This document shows, piece after piece, positions 7,914 through 16,751 of a stretch of DNA of 46,393 nucleotides (positions are counted from its first letter, which is position 1; the number at the start of each line of letters is the position of its first letter). Location: NCBI GenBank assembly GCA_910578395.1, contig CAJTPZ010000013.1:1-46393 (forward strand), in the 5' to 3' direction. Origin of the DNA: an uncultured Muribaculaceae bacterium. GTDB taxonomy: Bacteria; Bacteroidota; Bacteroidia; Bacteroidales; Muribaculaceae. Under the pieces are notes generated by a model. The model ran no database searches. It had not been told where the DNA came from and saw nothing but the letters and a program-made list of their open reading frames with translations. The position numbers were made by a program, and so were the translations under genes.

Positions 7914-8843
7914 GTGAAAAATCTCCTACTGCACATAGAATATCTTGTCCGCTGCCACGACTGCGTGACCCTGCCTGGATTCGGCGCTTTCATTGCCACG
8001 AACCTGCCGGCATTGGTCGACGATTCGAGGCAGCTTTTCATGCCTCCTACAAGATACATTTCTTTCAACAGCGAGATTACTCACAACGACGGACTCATCG
8101 CAGCTTCCTTTGCGCGACGCGATGGCATTTCATTCGAGGCTGCATCGGCCGATGTCGAGAAAGCAGTTGACAGGATCCGCCGCGAAATCGCCAGATTCGG
8201 AGTGGTTGATTTAGGAGCTGTCGGCACATTAAAAGCCGACACACAAGGCCTTTTGCAATTTATACCTGCAAAATGCGCCGATATTTTCAACCCCTACTCA
8301 ATCCTTGCTCCCATAGACCTTAAAACCGAAGACTCAGGTCAGGTTGCAGCGAATACGCCACAACATAAACCTCGCCTGATACGCTTAGGCACAAATGCAA
8401 TGCGCGTAGCCGCATCAGTGGCAATTACCGTCTCACTCGGCGCACTGCTGTTTTTCCCACTGCGCGACAGCTCGGCACTGCCCATAGTAAAAGCGGCTAT
8501 ATGGCCATCATCGGTTGAGGCCGATGCACCGGTCTATACCTTTGTCGAACGACCGCAACCCGACATTGAATTATTGTTTGCCGAAGCTCCGGCCGAGATT
8601 GAAAATAAGGTTGAACCTGCCGAAGAGCATATATATGGCGTTGTAGTCGGCGTATTTTCTTCTCAGGAAAAAGCCGAGTCATTTATCGGTAACAGACAAA
8701 ACCTTTCAATCAGGCCTACCGGGAACGGGCTTGTCAGAGTCTACGCCGCCACCACTGCCACAAAAGAAGAAAGCACATTGATCGCCTCACGCCTACGTGC
8801 GTCGGGCGAATGGCCGGAAGCATGGCCGGCAAAAATAAGATAA
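7914..8843 (+). CDS. HU-CCDC81 and SPOR domain membrane protein
   Basis: 309-residue protein with three parts. Residues 1-130 are an HU-like CCDC81 pair (TLPGFGAFIATNLPA, then SEITHNDGLIAASFARRDG and FGVVDLGAVGTL). One transmembrane segment lies near 163-182 (AASVAITVSLGALLFFPL). A C-terminal SPOR domain occupies about 235-309 (HIYGVVVGVFSSQEKAE). This Bacteroidota architecture suggests an inner-membrane protein whose SPOR domain binds denuded septal peptidoglycan while the cytoplasmic HU-like part faces DNA or the cytoskeleton; the partner is unknown. The start is GTG at 7914, fixed by the closely placed promoter. It heads a plus-strand run with the nitroreductase 39 bases downstream. Confidence 0.88.
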   Translation: MKNLLLHIEYLVRCHDCVTLPGFGAFIATNLPALVDDSRQLFMPPTRYISFNSEITHNDGLIAASFARRDGISFEAASADVEKAVDRIRREIARFGVVDLGAVGTLKADTQGLLQFIPAKCADIFNPYSILAPIDLKTEDSGQVAANTPQHKPRLIRLGTNAMRVAASVAITVSLGALLFFPLRDSSALPIVKAAIWPSSVEADAPVYTFVERPQPDIELLFAEAPAEIENKVEPAEEHIYGVVVGVFSSQEKAESFIGNRQNLSIRPTGNGLVRVYAATTATKEESTLIASRLRASGEWPEAWPAKIR

Positions 8844-8882
8844 CCTCTATCCGGGATGGCATCCCGGAGACCAGTATCACTT

Positions 8883-9431
8883 ATGGAAAATCTGCATGAC
8901 CTTATGACGAATCGGCGTAGCATACGTCGGTTCACTCAGGCGTCTATACCCGCCGAGGATGTAAAACTCATAATGGAGGCCGCATTAATGGCCCCGACTT
9001 CCAAAAGCAGCCGACCATGGCATTTCGTGCTTGTTGATGACCGGAACACCCTGGAGCGTTTAAGCCAATGCCGTCAGGCAGGATCCGGTCCGATAGCAAA
9101 ATGCCGTCTTGCCGTAGTTGTCTGCGCCGACTCGTCTCTTACCGGCCCGTGGATCGAGGATGCGACAATCGCCGCGACCTACATCCAGCTTCAGGCACAG
9201 GATCTCGGACTCGGATCAGTATGGATACAGGTGCGTGACCGGTTTGATGCAGAGGGCGTGCCTGCCGACGAGAACATTCAGGGAATACTCGGCATACCCG
9301 ATACAATCTCTGTCGAGTGCGTTGTTGCAATCGGCTACCCCGACGAGACAAAAAATCCGCAAAACCTCGAAAAGCTGCTTTGGGAACGCGTACACATCGG
9401 AGGCTGGAATCCGGAACAGACCCAGGCATGA
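8883..9431 (+). CDS. Nitroreductase family protein
   Basis: 182-residue FMN-dependent nitroreductase-fold protein. The N-terminal TNRRSIRRFTQ is the FMN phosphate-binding signature, AALMAPTSKSSRPWHFVLV follows as expected, and the later AATYIQLQAQDLGLGSVWIQV helix is part of the dimer core. The terminal region has AIGYPDE, typical of the family. Likely a cytoplasmic homodimeric NAD(P)H oxidoreductase of unknown substrate. I start at ATG 8883 (MENLHDLM); an in-frame ATG at 8856 would add nine residues not usual for the family. Its stop overlaps the start of the DUF2520 gene (ATGA), so the two are translationally coupled. Confidence 0.9.
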   Translation: MENLHDLMTNRRSIRRFTQASIPAEDVKLIMEAALMAPTSKSSRPWHFVLVDDRNTLERLSQCRQAGSGPIAKCRLAVVVCADSSLTGPWIEDATIAATYIQLQAQDLGLGSVWIQVRDRFDAEGVPADENIQGILGIPDTISVECVVAIGYPDETKNPQNLEKLLWERVHIGGWNPEQTQA

Positions 9432-10210
9432 CACCCGATACAGTCGTAATAGGCACAGGTAATGTTGCAACCGACATTGCCCGAATGCTCGCTTCATGCG
9501 GCCGTCTTGCAGCTGTAGCGGCACGCTCTGTCGATAAAGCGCAGAAAATAGCTGGCGCATATCCGGGAGTAAAAGCCGTCGGACTCTACAATACCACTCT
9601 GCCCGATGCGAAATTCTATATCTGCGCTGTCACCGATCCTGCAATCCTGCACATAGCCGAGAATATCCCCGACAATGGGGCTGTATGGATTCACACGGCC
9701 GGCTCCGTCGGAATCGAAATCTGGGCCGGACATCGCAGTCGTTATGGTGTGTTATACCCTTTGCAGACCATCTCATCCCTTAGACCGGTCGACTCATCAC
9801 GCATCCCATGGCTCATCGAGGCCGACTCACCTGTCACGCTTCAGCTGATCGATAGCCTGGCTAATTCAATCGGCGGATGGTGCGTGTCTCCCAAAAACAG
9901 CAGCGAACGCGCCATGCTGCATGTGGCGGCGGTATTCGCCTGCAACTTCACAAACTACATTCTCGGAGAAGCATTTGATTTTCTTGAGGACCAGAATATA
10001 GATCCGTCCATACTCAAGCCTTTGGTAGAGCGCACCGTTGAAAACGCTTTTTCAGGCAAGTCTCCTCACTTGTTGCAGACAGGACCTGCCGTCAGAGGTA
10101 ACAAAGCCGTCATCGAAAGCCACATAAACCGACTTCCTGCCGACTCAGCAGAGACCTACCGCTTTCTCTCAGATAAAATTTATCGGAAACATCATCCATC
10201 AGAAAAATGA
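9428..10210 (+). CDS. Rossmann-like and DUF2520 protein
   Basis: 260-residue protein with an N-terminal NAD(P)-binding Rossmann domain (VVIGTGNVATDIARML, residues 5-20) and a C-terminal helical DUF2520 domain from about 130 (MLHVAAVFACNFTNYILGEA). It resembles F420-dependent NADP reductases and 6-phosphogluconate dehydrogenase-like folds, but the reaction is not established. The ATG at 9428 overlaps the nitroreductase stop, and its own stop overlaps the ATG of the KdsC-like gene (ATGA at 10207). Much longer upstream reading in this frame is rejected because it would run through the nitroreductase gene. In many Bacteroidota this gene stands next to a KdsC-like HAD phosphatase gene, as here. 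Confidence 0.88.
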   Translation: MTPDTVVIGTGNVATDIARMLASCGRLAAVAARSVDKAQKIAGAYPGVKAVGLYNTTLPDAKFYICAVTDPAILHIAENIPDNGAVWIHTAGSVGIEIWAGHRSRYGVLYPLQTISSLRPVDSSRIPWLIEADSPVTLQLIDSLANSIGGWCVSPKNSSERAMLHVAAVFACNFTNYILGEAFDFLEDQNIDPSILKPLVERTVENAFSGKSPHLLQTGPAVRGNKAVIESHINRLPADSAETYRFLSDKIYRKHHPSEK

Positions 10211-10731
10211 GCCGCACCGACTTTGACCTGAATAAAATCAAAGCATTTGTTTTTGATGTCGATGGAGTTCTGTCTCCATCCACAGTGTCTATGGACTCTG
10301 ATGGCATTCCGCGGCGCATGGTAAACATAAAGGACGGCTATGCCATGCAGCTTGCCGTCAAACACGGCTATCTGATCGCCATTATCACCGGTGCCGATAC
10401 ACCGGCAATAGCCACGCGCTACAAAGCACTTGGCATAAGCGAAATACACCTTAAATCATCATTAAAGCTGCCATTGCTAAACGATCTTCTCGAGCGGCAC
10501 GGCATAAATGCTGACGAAGCAGTCTATGTAGGAGACGACATACCCGACATGCCATGCATGAAAGCGGTAGGCCTTTCTGTAGCGCCTGCCGATGCGGCTG
10601 TCGAAATAAAAGAAATCGCACGCTACATATCACCCGTTCAAGGAGGATATGGTGTAGCGCGCGACATTATACGTCAAGTAATGATTGCACGCGGCGACTG
10701 GATGGACGACCAACATGCATTCGGATGGTAA
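10207..10731 (+). CDS. KdsC-like HAD phosphatase
   Basis: 174-residue HAD hydrolase of the KdsC class, expected to remove phosphate from 3-deoxy-D-manno-octulosonate 8-phosphate during lipopolysaccharide inner-core synthesis in the cytoplasm. The nucleophile motif is FDVDGVL (Asp17 and Asp19), motif II is IITGAD, the lysine motif is in HLKSSLK, and the metal motif is GDDIPDMPCM. NIKDGYAMQLA and GGYGVARDII match KdsC features; there is no cap domain, consistent with a tetrameric class-C0 enzyme. It is the last gene of the plus-strand run and meets xseB tail to tail with no bases between the stop codons. Confidence 0.85.
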   Translation: MSRTDFDLNKIKAFVFDVDGVLSPSTVSMDSDGIPRRMVNIKDGYAMQLAVKHGYLIAIITGADTPAIATRYKALGISEIHLKSSLKLPLLNDLLERHGINADEAVYVGDDIPDMPCMKAVGLSVAPADAAVEIKEIARYISPVQGGYGVARDIIRQVMIARGDWMDDQHAFGW

Positions 10732-10938
10732 TCAGCTGTCGAGAGATTCAAGTATTGCCTGAAGTTCCTTATCGGTTGCCGTCAGGCGACGACGGCACTC
10801 CCCGATCAAAGCGGCAGCACGACGTGTATTTGCCGTCAGGCGGTCTATATCACAGGCATCACTCTGCATCTCGCGCAAAATCGACTCGATCTCAGCCAGA
10901 GCATTACCGTAAGTCATTTCTTCTACAGGAGTTTCCAT
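10732..10938 (-). CDS. xseB: Exonuclease VII small subunit
   Basis: 68-residue XseB, the small helical subunit of exonuclease VII, which degrades single-stranded DNA from both ends. MTYGNALAEIESILREMQS and the later LIGECRRRLTATDKELQAIL are the two helices of the family. It lies 11 bases downstream of xseA, so both subunits come from the same mRNA. Its stop codon directly abuts the stop of the convergent KdsC gene, which leaves no room for a separate terminator. Confidence 0.95.
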   Translation of the reverse strand: METPVEEMTYGNALAEIESILREMQSDACDIDRLTANTRRAAALIGECRRRLTATDKELQAILESLDS

Positions 10939-10949
10939 TTATATTTCTT

Positions 10950-12239
10950 TTATTTTATTATCGAAACAATTTCACCATCATGCAGGCAGGTTACAATTCT
11001 TGTACCTGATATGATTTCTGCCTTGGCCGACTTCAGAGCGACTCCATCTATCTTTGTTATTGTATAACCCCTTTTAAGAGTTGCCTGCGGCGACAAGGCT
11101 TCAAGCAGCGACATACGAGAATCAAGTAAAGACTTTTGTCGGTTCACAGCCCCTGATGAAAGCATCTGTAGCCGTTGCGCCAGACCATCGAGCCGCTGAA
11201 GCCCTGGAGCTATCCTACGCGCGCTGAAAGCACCAACCGACGACATAGTCCTTTCAAGCTGTGTCCTTCTTTTTGTCAGATATGTTGTAGCGACAAGAGG
11301 CAATGAAGCATGATAATACGACAATTGCTCTCGTTGTCCCGCCAGACGCTCCGACACTGCGACATGCAGTTGTGAGGCGAGATTCTTCAAACGTTCAAGC
11401 TCTTCCACAGCTTGTTGGATAAGCCATTCCGCCGCGGCTGTCGGCGTTTTCACACGCATGTTGGCCACATAGTCGAGCACGGTCACATCACGTTCATGTC
11501 CGATACCTACTATCACCGGCAAGGGAAAACATGCGATACGCGCGGCGAGGTCATAGCTTTCAAATGCGGCGAGATCACTCGTCGCACCTCCGCCACGTAT
11601 TACAACCACACCGTCCCATTTCTCTATTTCCGATTCAATCGCCTCAAATGCGGCAAGCACAGTCGGTACTGTACGGTCACCCTGCATCACAGCAGGAAAC
11701 AAACGGGTGGTAAACCTGAATCCCGCACTATAGAGTTGATCCACAAAGTCGCCGTAACCTGCAGCTCCGGGAGCCGAAATCACTGCTATACGCAGCGACG
11801 GCACATGCCATGCAAGCTTTCGGTTATCCTCCAGAATGCCCTCTGACTGAAGCTTCATCAGAATCTCCCGACGACGCCTCACAAGATCTCCCATAGTGAA
11901 TTCAGGATTGATATCTGTAATCACCAACGACATGCCATAAAGCGGGTGCATACTCACCGACGCCTTGACCATCAATTTGATGCCGGATTCAAACCTCTGC
12001 CCGGTAGCTCGCTCGAATTTGCCTATGATCTGTGGCGCTACATTGGCCCATATCACCGCCCGAGCCTTGGCTACAGCCTGCCCATCCGAATTCTTTTCAA
12101 TAAGTTCCATGTAGACATGGCCACGACGGTTCACATCGCTGAGTTCCGCCGTAACCCACACATTCTGGGTACCCGGATGACCGCCTATAAGGTCCGCCAC
12201 AAGTCTTGTCAGACCATAGAGACTCACTACTTGCCCCAT
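10950..12239 (-). CDS. xseA: Exonuclease VII large subunit
   Basis: 429-residue XseA, catalytic subunit of exonuclease VII. The N-terminal OB-fold (VWVTAELSDVNRRGHVYMELIEK) binds single-stranded DNA. The nuclease region follows, with PSLRIAVISAPGAAGYGDFV, VVIRGGGATSDLAAF and PVIVGIGHERDVTVLD, all strongly conserved. A coiled-coil region occupies about 270-370, and the C-terminal LKRGYTITKIDG segment is typical. Length is normal. It follows the DUF3256 gene by 3 bases and precedes xseB by 11. Confidence 0.97.
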   Translation of the reverse strand: MGQVVSLYGLTRLVADLIGGHPGTQNVWVTAELSDVNRRGHVYMELIEKNSDGQAVAKARAVIWANVAPQIIGKFERATGQRFESGIKLMVKASVSMHPLYGMSLVITDINPEFTMGDLVRRRREILMKLQSEGILEDNRKLAWHVPSLRIAVISAPGAAGYGDFVDQLYSAGFRFTTRLFPAVMQGDRTVPTVLAAFEAIESEIEKWDGVVVIRGGGATSDLAAFESYDLAARIACFPLPVIVGIGHERDVTVLDYVANMRVKTPTAAAEWLIQQAVEELERLKNLASQLHVAVSERLAGQREQLSYYHASLPLVATTYLTKRRTQLERTMSSVGAFSARRIAPGLQRLDGLAQRLQMLSSGAVNRQKSLLDSRMSLLEALSPQATLKRGYTITKIDGVALKSAKAEIISGTRIVTCLHDGEIVSIIK

Positions 12240-12242
12240 CGC

Positions 12243-12899
12243 TTATTTCTCCGGCACGATACCCTTTCCGGGCTTCAACTTAAAAGTCCTTGACTTCTGA
12301 ACGTAAGGCGCGACTTTCTCAAATTCAGCCTCTGTGATCACTCCGGCCACAGTAGGCACATACGTGATCTTTCCAGACGCAGGATCAAAAGAAGCAGTAG
12401 CCGTCATAAAACCGAGGGCATTTTCCACATCCTCGACGCGACCCTCTTTTCTTGCCGGGTCGATAACCCAGTCAGCTATCACTCCACAGTCGCCACTATC
12501 TATAAGCCTCCATTCAGGCCAGCCGTAAAGCTCCACACGACTGTCCGATGCAGGAATATCCACCGTCTTTACCACTACCGTCACCGAGTCCTTGCCATAT
12601 TTTACCGGCCACATGGCAATACGCCCGTTATCCGATGTCAAAAACTCGATATGTCTGTTGTCCAGAGCAGTCACACGTGCAGCACCATTTAATGTCGTCG
12701 GCGAGTCGGTCGTCATTCCACCCTTGAAATAATCAACCATATCCAGACGCGTGTTGGTATCAATAGTCGGCAGAACCGACACCGGTGCCTTTATAAAGAC
12801 CTCCTCGACCGACACCTGGGCCGACAGATGCGGCATGCACGTCGTCATCATCAACAATGCAATAGGCCGACATAATTCTGACAGTAGTCGTTTCATCAT
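12243..12899 (-). CDS. DUF3256 exported protein
   Basis: 218-residue exported protein with a signal peptide (MMKRLLSELCRPIALLMMTT, cut after about LSA). The mature part starts VSVEEVFIKAPVSVLPTIDTN and continues RLDMVDYFKGGM, the pattern I associate with Bacteroidota family DUF3256, then beta-rich repeats to the end. No enzymatic motif is apparent and the function is unknown. It sits between the DEAD-box helicase (6 bases) and xseA (3 bases), so it is cotranscribed with nucleic-acid genes even though it is exported. Family assignment is from memory of the pattern; the export signal is directly visible. Confidence 0.78.
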   Translation of the reverse strand: MMKRLLSELCRPIALLMMTTCMPHLSAQVSVEEVFIKAPVSVLPTIDTNTRLDMVDYFKGGMTTDSPTTLNGAARVTALDNRHIEFLTSDNGRIAMWPVKYGKDSVTVVVKTVDIPASDSRVELYGWPEWRLIDSGDCGVIADWVIDPARKEGRVEDVENALGFMTATASFDPASGKITYVPTVAGVITEAEFEKVAPYVQKSRTFKLKPGKGIVPEK

Positions 12900-12905
12900 A
12901 TCGCT

Positions 12906-14669
12906 TTACTTACGGGATCTTCGCCCGCCCTTGTTTTTCTTTTTGAATGATCCAAAGTTATCAAAATCACCCGAAACTTTTTCACGGGCTTTTCTTGCCG
13001 ACGCGCGGCCATAATCCTTTCCGGGTTCTGCCACCTCGCAATATACACGTTTTCCTGCAAAATCAGCTCCGGTCAAAGCTTCCACAAGTTTGCGGGAATC
13101 CGATTTTTTCACATCAAACAGAGAATAGGAGGGCAACAGGTCTATACGCCCTACATCCACACGATGGCCGTCCACATTTTTGTTAAGCAGCTCGATCAGG
13201 TTACCGGCAAAGAAACCATCTCGCTTGCCAAGATTGATATAAAGGCGTGCCATACCCTTACCCGCTGTACGACGGTCCTTGTCGCTTTCATCACGGGGCT
13301 CTCCGTTACGCTTGCCGCCTTTCTCCTTACGCGGCTTCTCATCTATCACATCGATCTTAGGAGCATCCCTGTAGTAGTCAAGCAGACGATTGAATTCAAG
13401 CGACAGTATACGCTTTATTATATCCTCACCCGACAGCCATCCGAGCTTCTTCACCACACCGGGAAGATACTTGCTCATTGCTTCGTCATCAACCTCCACT
13501 TTCTCAAGCTTGTCAGCAAGTGAGTAAAGCTGTTTTTCGATAATAAGTTCTGCCGAAGGTACTTCTTTACGCTCAAAAGACTTGCCGATCCTCTTCTCTA
13601 TCTCGCGCATTTTTCCCTTCTCGCGCGAATGAATTATCGCGACCGAAATACCTGTTTTGCCGGCACGGCCGGTACGGCCCGAACGGTGGGTGTAGACGGC
13701 CGAGTCATCAGGCAGTCCGAAGTTTATAACATGTGTCAGATCATCGACATCAAGGCCACGTGCGGCCACATCGGTAGCTACAAGCAGTCTGGTCACACGG
13801 TCACGAAACTTTTTCATCACCATGTCCCGCTGCTGTTGCGACAAGTCTCCGTGAAGAGCGTCGGCATTGTACCCGTCGGCAATCAGTTTGTCGGCAATCT
13901 CCTGAGTGTCACGGCGGGTGCGACAGAAGATTATAGCGTATATATTAGGGTTATAGTCTGCTATACGCTTAAGCGCAAGGTATTTGTCTCGCGCATTCAC
14001 CATATAGTATACATGTCTCACATTTTGTGAGCCCTCATTGCGAGTGCCTATGACAAACTCTTCATAGTTCTTCATATAGCGCTTGGCGATCTTGGCGATA
14101 TCCGATGGCATTGTCGCCGAGAACATCAGCATCTTGCGCTCTTCCGGCACATGCTCGAGGATATCGTTGATCGAGTCAAGGAAGCCCATATTGAGCATTT
14201 CATCAGCCTCGTCAAGTATAACCGTGTGCACATCCGACAGATTCACCACTCCACGGTTTATAAGGTCGATCAGACGGCCTGGTGTAGCCACAATGATCTG
14301 CACGCCTCTTTTCAAACCTCTTATCTGGCTCTCGATACTCGAACCGCCATAAACCGGAAGAACCGTCAGGCCCGATATATATTTAGAAAAGTCAGCAAGA
14401 TCTCCCGCGATCTGCAGACACAACTCTCGAGTCGGCGACAGGATAAGTGCCTGAGGTGTATGATTCTCAACATCTATACGCTGTATGACCGGCAAACCGA
14501 ATGCCGCAGTCTTCCCTGTTCCTGTCTGGGCGAGTGCCACCACATCGTTATCCCCGGTCAAAAGATGGGGGATAACCTTTTCCTGTACCGGCATCGGCAT
14601 TTCAAATCCGAGTTCGGCAATAGCTTTTCTCAAGGGCTCGTTCACGCCCAGTTCCTCAAATGTACTCAT
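12906..14669 (-). CDS. DEAD-box RNA helicase with DbpA RNA-binding domain
   Basis: 587-residue ATP-dependent RNA helicase. Seen in order: Q motif region (FEMPMPVQEKVIP), motif I AQTGTGKT (47-54), PTRELC, the DEAD box in VILDEADEML, SAT (FSATMP), then the second RecA domain with VATDVAARGLD and HRSGRTGRAG. After a charged linker rich in Lys/Arg/Glu, a DbpA-type RNA-binding domain (about 470-545, MARLYINLGKRDGFFAG) and a basic tail (KKKNKGGRRSRK) follow. This matches the DeaD/CsdA class acting in cold adaptation and ribosome assembly. Start is ATG 14669; the preceding codon is a TTG. It heads a run through DUF3256, xseA and xseB. Confidence 0.95.
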   Translation of the reverse strand: MSTFEELGVNEPLRKAIAELGFEMPMPVQEKVIPHLLTGDNDVVALAQTGTGKTAAFGLPVIQRIDVENHTPQALILSPTRELCLQIAGDLADFSKYISGLTVLPVYGGSSIESQIRGLKRGVQIIVATPGRLIDLINRGVVNLSDVHTVILDEADEMLNMGFLDSINDILEHVPEERKMLMFSATMPSDIAKIAKRYMKNYEEFVIGTRNEGSQNVRHVYYMVNARDKYLALKRIADYNPNIYAIIFCRTRRDTQEIADKLIADGYNADALHGDLSQQQRDMVMKKFRDRVTRLLVATDVAARGLDVDDLTHVINFGLPDDSAVYTHRSGRTGRAGKTGISVAIIHSREKGKMREIEKRIGKSFERKEVPSAELIIEKQLYSLADKLEKVEVDDEAMSKYLPGVVKKLGWLSGEDIIKRILSLEFNRLLDYYRDAPKIDVIDEKPRKEKGGKRNGEPRDESDKDRRTAGKGMARLYINLGKRDGFFAGNLIELLNKNVDGHRVDVGRIDLLPSYSLFDVKKSDSRKLVEALTGADFAGKRVYCEVAEPGKDYGRASARKAREKVSGDFDNFGSFKKKNKGGRRSRK

Positions 14670-14727
14670 CAAATGATTTAAAATTAATGTTCGGCAACAA
14701 CGATATTAATATAACATTTTATTTCCG

Positions 14728-15198
14728 TTATTGCTTCTTTAGTATGTATATTCTCGATATTCCCGACTCCGCGTCGTTCCATCTAAGTTTCATTCTCTTT
14801 CCCGAAAGCATCAGAACCTCAAGATATGTCAGACCTTCTCTGAGTCCGGTCACTTTCGGAGGTATATAATCAGGCGACCCCTCAGGATACTTATCCGATC
14901 CATGACTGAAATCAAGAGTCAGTATGCGAGAATCTTCACTCGCGTGCCATGTTCCGTAATGATCATGCCTTTCATGCATCTCGTCATCAGTCTCTACCAT
15001 GTCTATCACATCTGCCTGAAACTTCCAGAATACATTTCCGGCATATCCGATTTCCTCGAAGTCTCCCGTCTCGATATTCTCCAGATGCCACGTGCCGCCC
15101 CATGGCCCGATATAGCCGCCGTTATGTGTGCACGCCGTCAGAAGCAGCATAAGCGAGACCGATAGCATCAACAATGTTTCTTTTCCTGCCCCCGTCAT
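14728..15198 (-). CDS. Small lipoprotein, lipocalin-like
   Basis: 156-residue predicted lipoprotein: hydrophobic signal with lipobox ending LLTAC (Cys23). The mature part opens with GPWGGTWHLENIETGDFEEIGY and alternates short beta strands (FWKFQADVIDMV, HDHYGTWHASEDSRILTLDF, TYLEVLMLSGKRMKLRW), as in small Bacteroidota lipocalin-like lipoproteins. No catalytic residues are recognised. The start is ATG 15198, which overlaps the stop of the Wzi-like gene (ATGA), so translation is coupled; the frame further upstream begins with GTG inside that gene. Close coupling hints at a partner role for the outer-membrane barrel, which is an inference. Confidence 0.72.
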   Translation of the reverse strand: MTGAGKETLLMLSVSLMLLLTACTHNGGYIGPWGGTWHLENIETGDFEEIGYAGNVFWKFQADVIDMVETDDEMHERHDHYGTWHASEDSRILTLDFSHGSDKYPEGSPDYIPPKVTGLREGLTYLEVLMLSGKRMKLRWNDAESGISRIYILKKQ

Positions 15199-16751
15199 TT
15201 CTGCCACATATTTACCGAAAAACGATAGATTCCGCTGAGAGACGCGCCAAAGTTATCTCCAGGCATTGTCCCTCGGTCCATCGCGATCCGGGCTTTAATC
15301 TTCAACCCCTTAACACGACTCACATAATAGCTCACCTCTATAAGCCACGATGTACACTTTCCCTCTGGCGCACGCGGCTGTCTACCGTCACCGTATCCTT
15401 TTTTATGGCTGATTGCCGCACGGTAACTCCAAAAGTCTTTCGGACTGCCTGTCACAGCCGCATGAAAGCCTCTCACGCGATTGTCAACGTATGCCGGATA
15501 TCCGTCGCGGTTGTAAAGTGGCGACACCAGAAACGGCGAGCCTATGCCGAGTCCGTAATTGGTGTAAGAGTTATACTCTGAATTATTGTAGTATTGGTCT
15601 CCTCCACTCACATCTGTCTCTATGGTCGAGCCGGGCCGGTCATGGGGTGCGTAATGTATCGCTCCCGACTGATTCATAAAGTCCAGATATTCCACAACTG
15701 CCCCGGTAACAATTCCACCAAAACTGTTGCCGAATTTATATTCTATTCCCCAAAGTGCATCCCATCCGTTATGCCACCCTATCGACGATCCTTTTTCCCA
15801 CGGTTTCTGCATATACATCTTCACAACGTCACCACTCCACGGCAGTCGCCATCTCACATGCACATCCCATGAACCGAGATTGTTCCCATCCATATACTCC
15901 CCTTCTCCATGTTTTTCGCTTCCTATCGGGGCGATCATCTTTATCATGTCCCACAATCCCGCTTTGAGATTCCGCGTTTTCACAAGTTGTCCTAACCGGT
16001 AATACCTTGTCACGCCGCCGATTTCTCCGGCTGCCTGCATTCCAAAAGTCACTGACACATTCTTTTCTGTATTCGTGCGGAAATAAAGGCGGCGATAAAC
16101 ATAATAGGCTCCGGTATTCAGATGATAGCTGCCATAACTGTAAAACTTCTTCATCCAGCCACCGTCAGCAAACTTTCCGTAGCCCAGTTCTCCTTGTATC
16201 TGTAGCCATCCGTCTGTAAGAGGCACATTCTGAAAATCCACAAATCCGGCACGCAACTGCGGCACAGGACGCGCATTTCCACTCTCTACAACATCTCCCG
16301 AAGTAAGTATGTCATTCAGCAATGCCGAACCTCGCTCTTTCATGCCGGCCTCCAGAAAGAGTGACCGCCATTTCACCTCAGCATACAACTGTTGTATCCA
16401 TACATCGGCAGGGCGCATACGTTGGATATACTCGACTCCATCAGCGCTCCAGTGCTTGTACTCCGATGCTGAAGCCACACCGACGCCAAGTTCCACACCA
16501 GCACTCCATGAGAATCCCGATGACACATCCCGCCGTTTACAGGCTCCTATGCTCCCCTGCACGCCATTGGTCTGTGTCAGTTTTCCATGACCGAGCGCCG
16601 ACATGTAGTGAGGCGCGAAATCCCCAGTCCCGGCATTCACGGTTCCACATGCCTCAAATTCGATTTCTAAAGGCCTGCGTTTCTCTCCGGATATGTCAGG
16701 AAAACATGTCGACAACATTGCCAACAGGATAAACGCCCTAAATATTTTCAC
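15195..16751 (-). CDS. Wzi-like outer-membrane beta-barrel protein
   Basis: 518-residue protein with a signal peptide and a body made of amphipathic beta strands rich in Gly and aromatics, ending on an aromatic strand (YRFSVNMWQK). This fits the capsule assembly Wzi family, outer-membrane barrels that in Enterobacteria anchor capsule polysaccharide. Landmarks: LYAEVKWRSLFLEAGMKERGS, PQLRAGFVDFQNVPLTDGW, YGSYHLNTGAYYVYRRLYFRT and WHNGWDALWGIEYKFG. The start codon is GTG at 16751, overlapping the stop of glsB by four bases (GTGA). There are no capsule genes nearby. Its position behind glycine-lipid genes suggests an envelope role beyond capsule attachment; this is inference. Confidence 0.82.
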   Translation of the reverse strand: MKIFRAFILLAMLSTCFPDISGEKRRPLEIEFEACGTVNAGTGDFAPHYMSALGHGKLTQTNGVQGSIGACKRRDVSSGFSWSAGVELGVGVASASEYKHWSADGVEYIQRMRPADVWIQQLYAEVKWRSLFLEAGMKERGSALLNDILTSGDVVESGNARPVPQLRAGFVDFQNVPLTDGWLQIQGELGYGKFADGGWMKKFYSYGSYHLNTGAYYVYRRLYFRTNTEKNVSVTFGMQAAGEIGGVTRYYRLGQLVKTRNLKAGLWDMIKMIAPIGSEKHGEGEYMDGNNLGSWDVHVRWRLPWSGDVVKMYMQKPWEKGSSIGWHNGWDALWGIEYKFGNSFGGIVTGAVVEYLDFMNQSGAIHYAPHDRPGSTIETDVSGGDQYYNNSEYNSYTNYGLGIGSPFLVSPLYNRDGYPAYVDNRVRGFHAAVTGSPKDFWSYRAAISHKKGYGDGRQPRAPEGKCTSWLIEVSYYVSRVKGLKIKARIAMDRGTMPGDNFGASLSGIYRFSVNMWQK

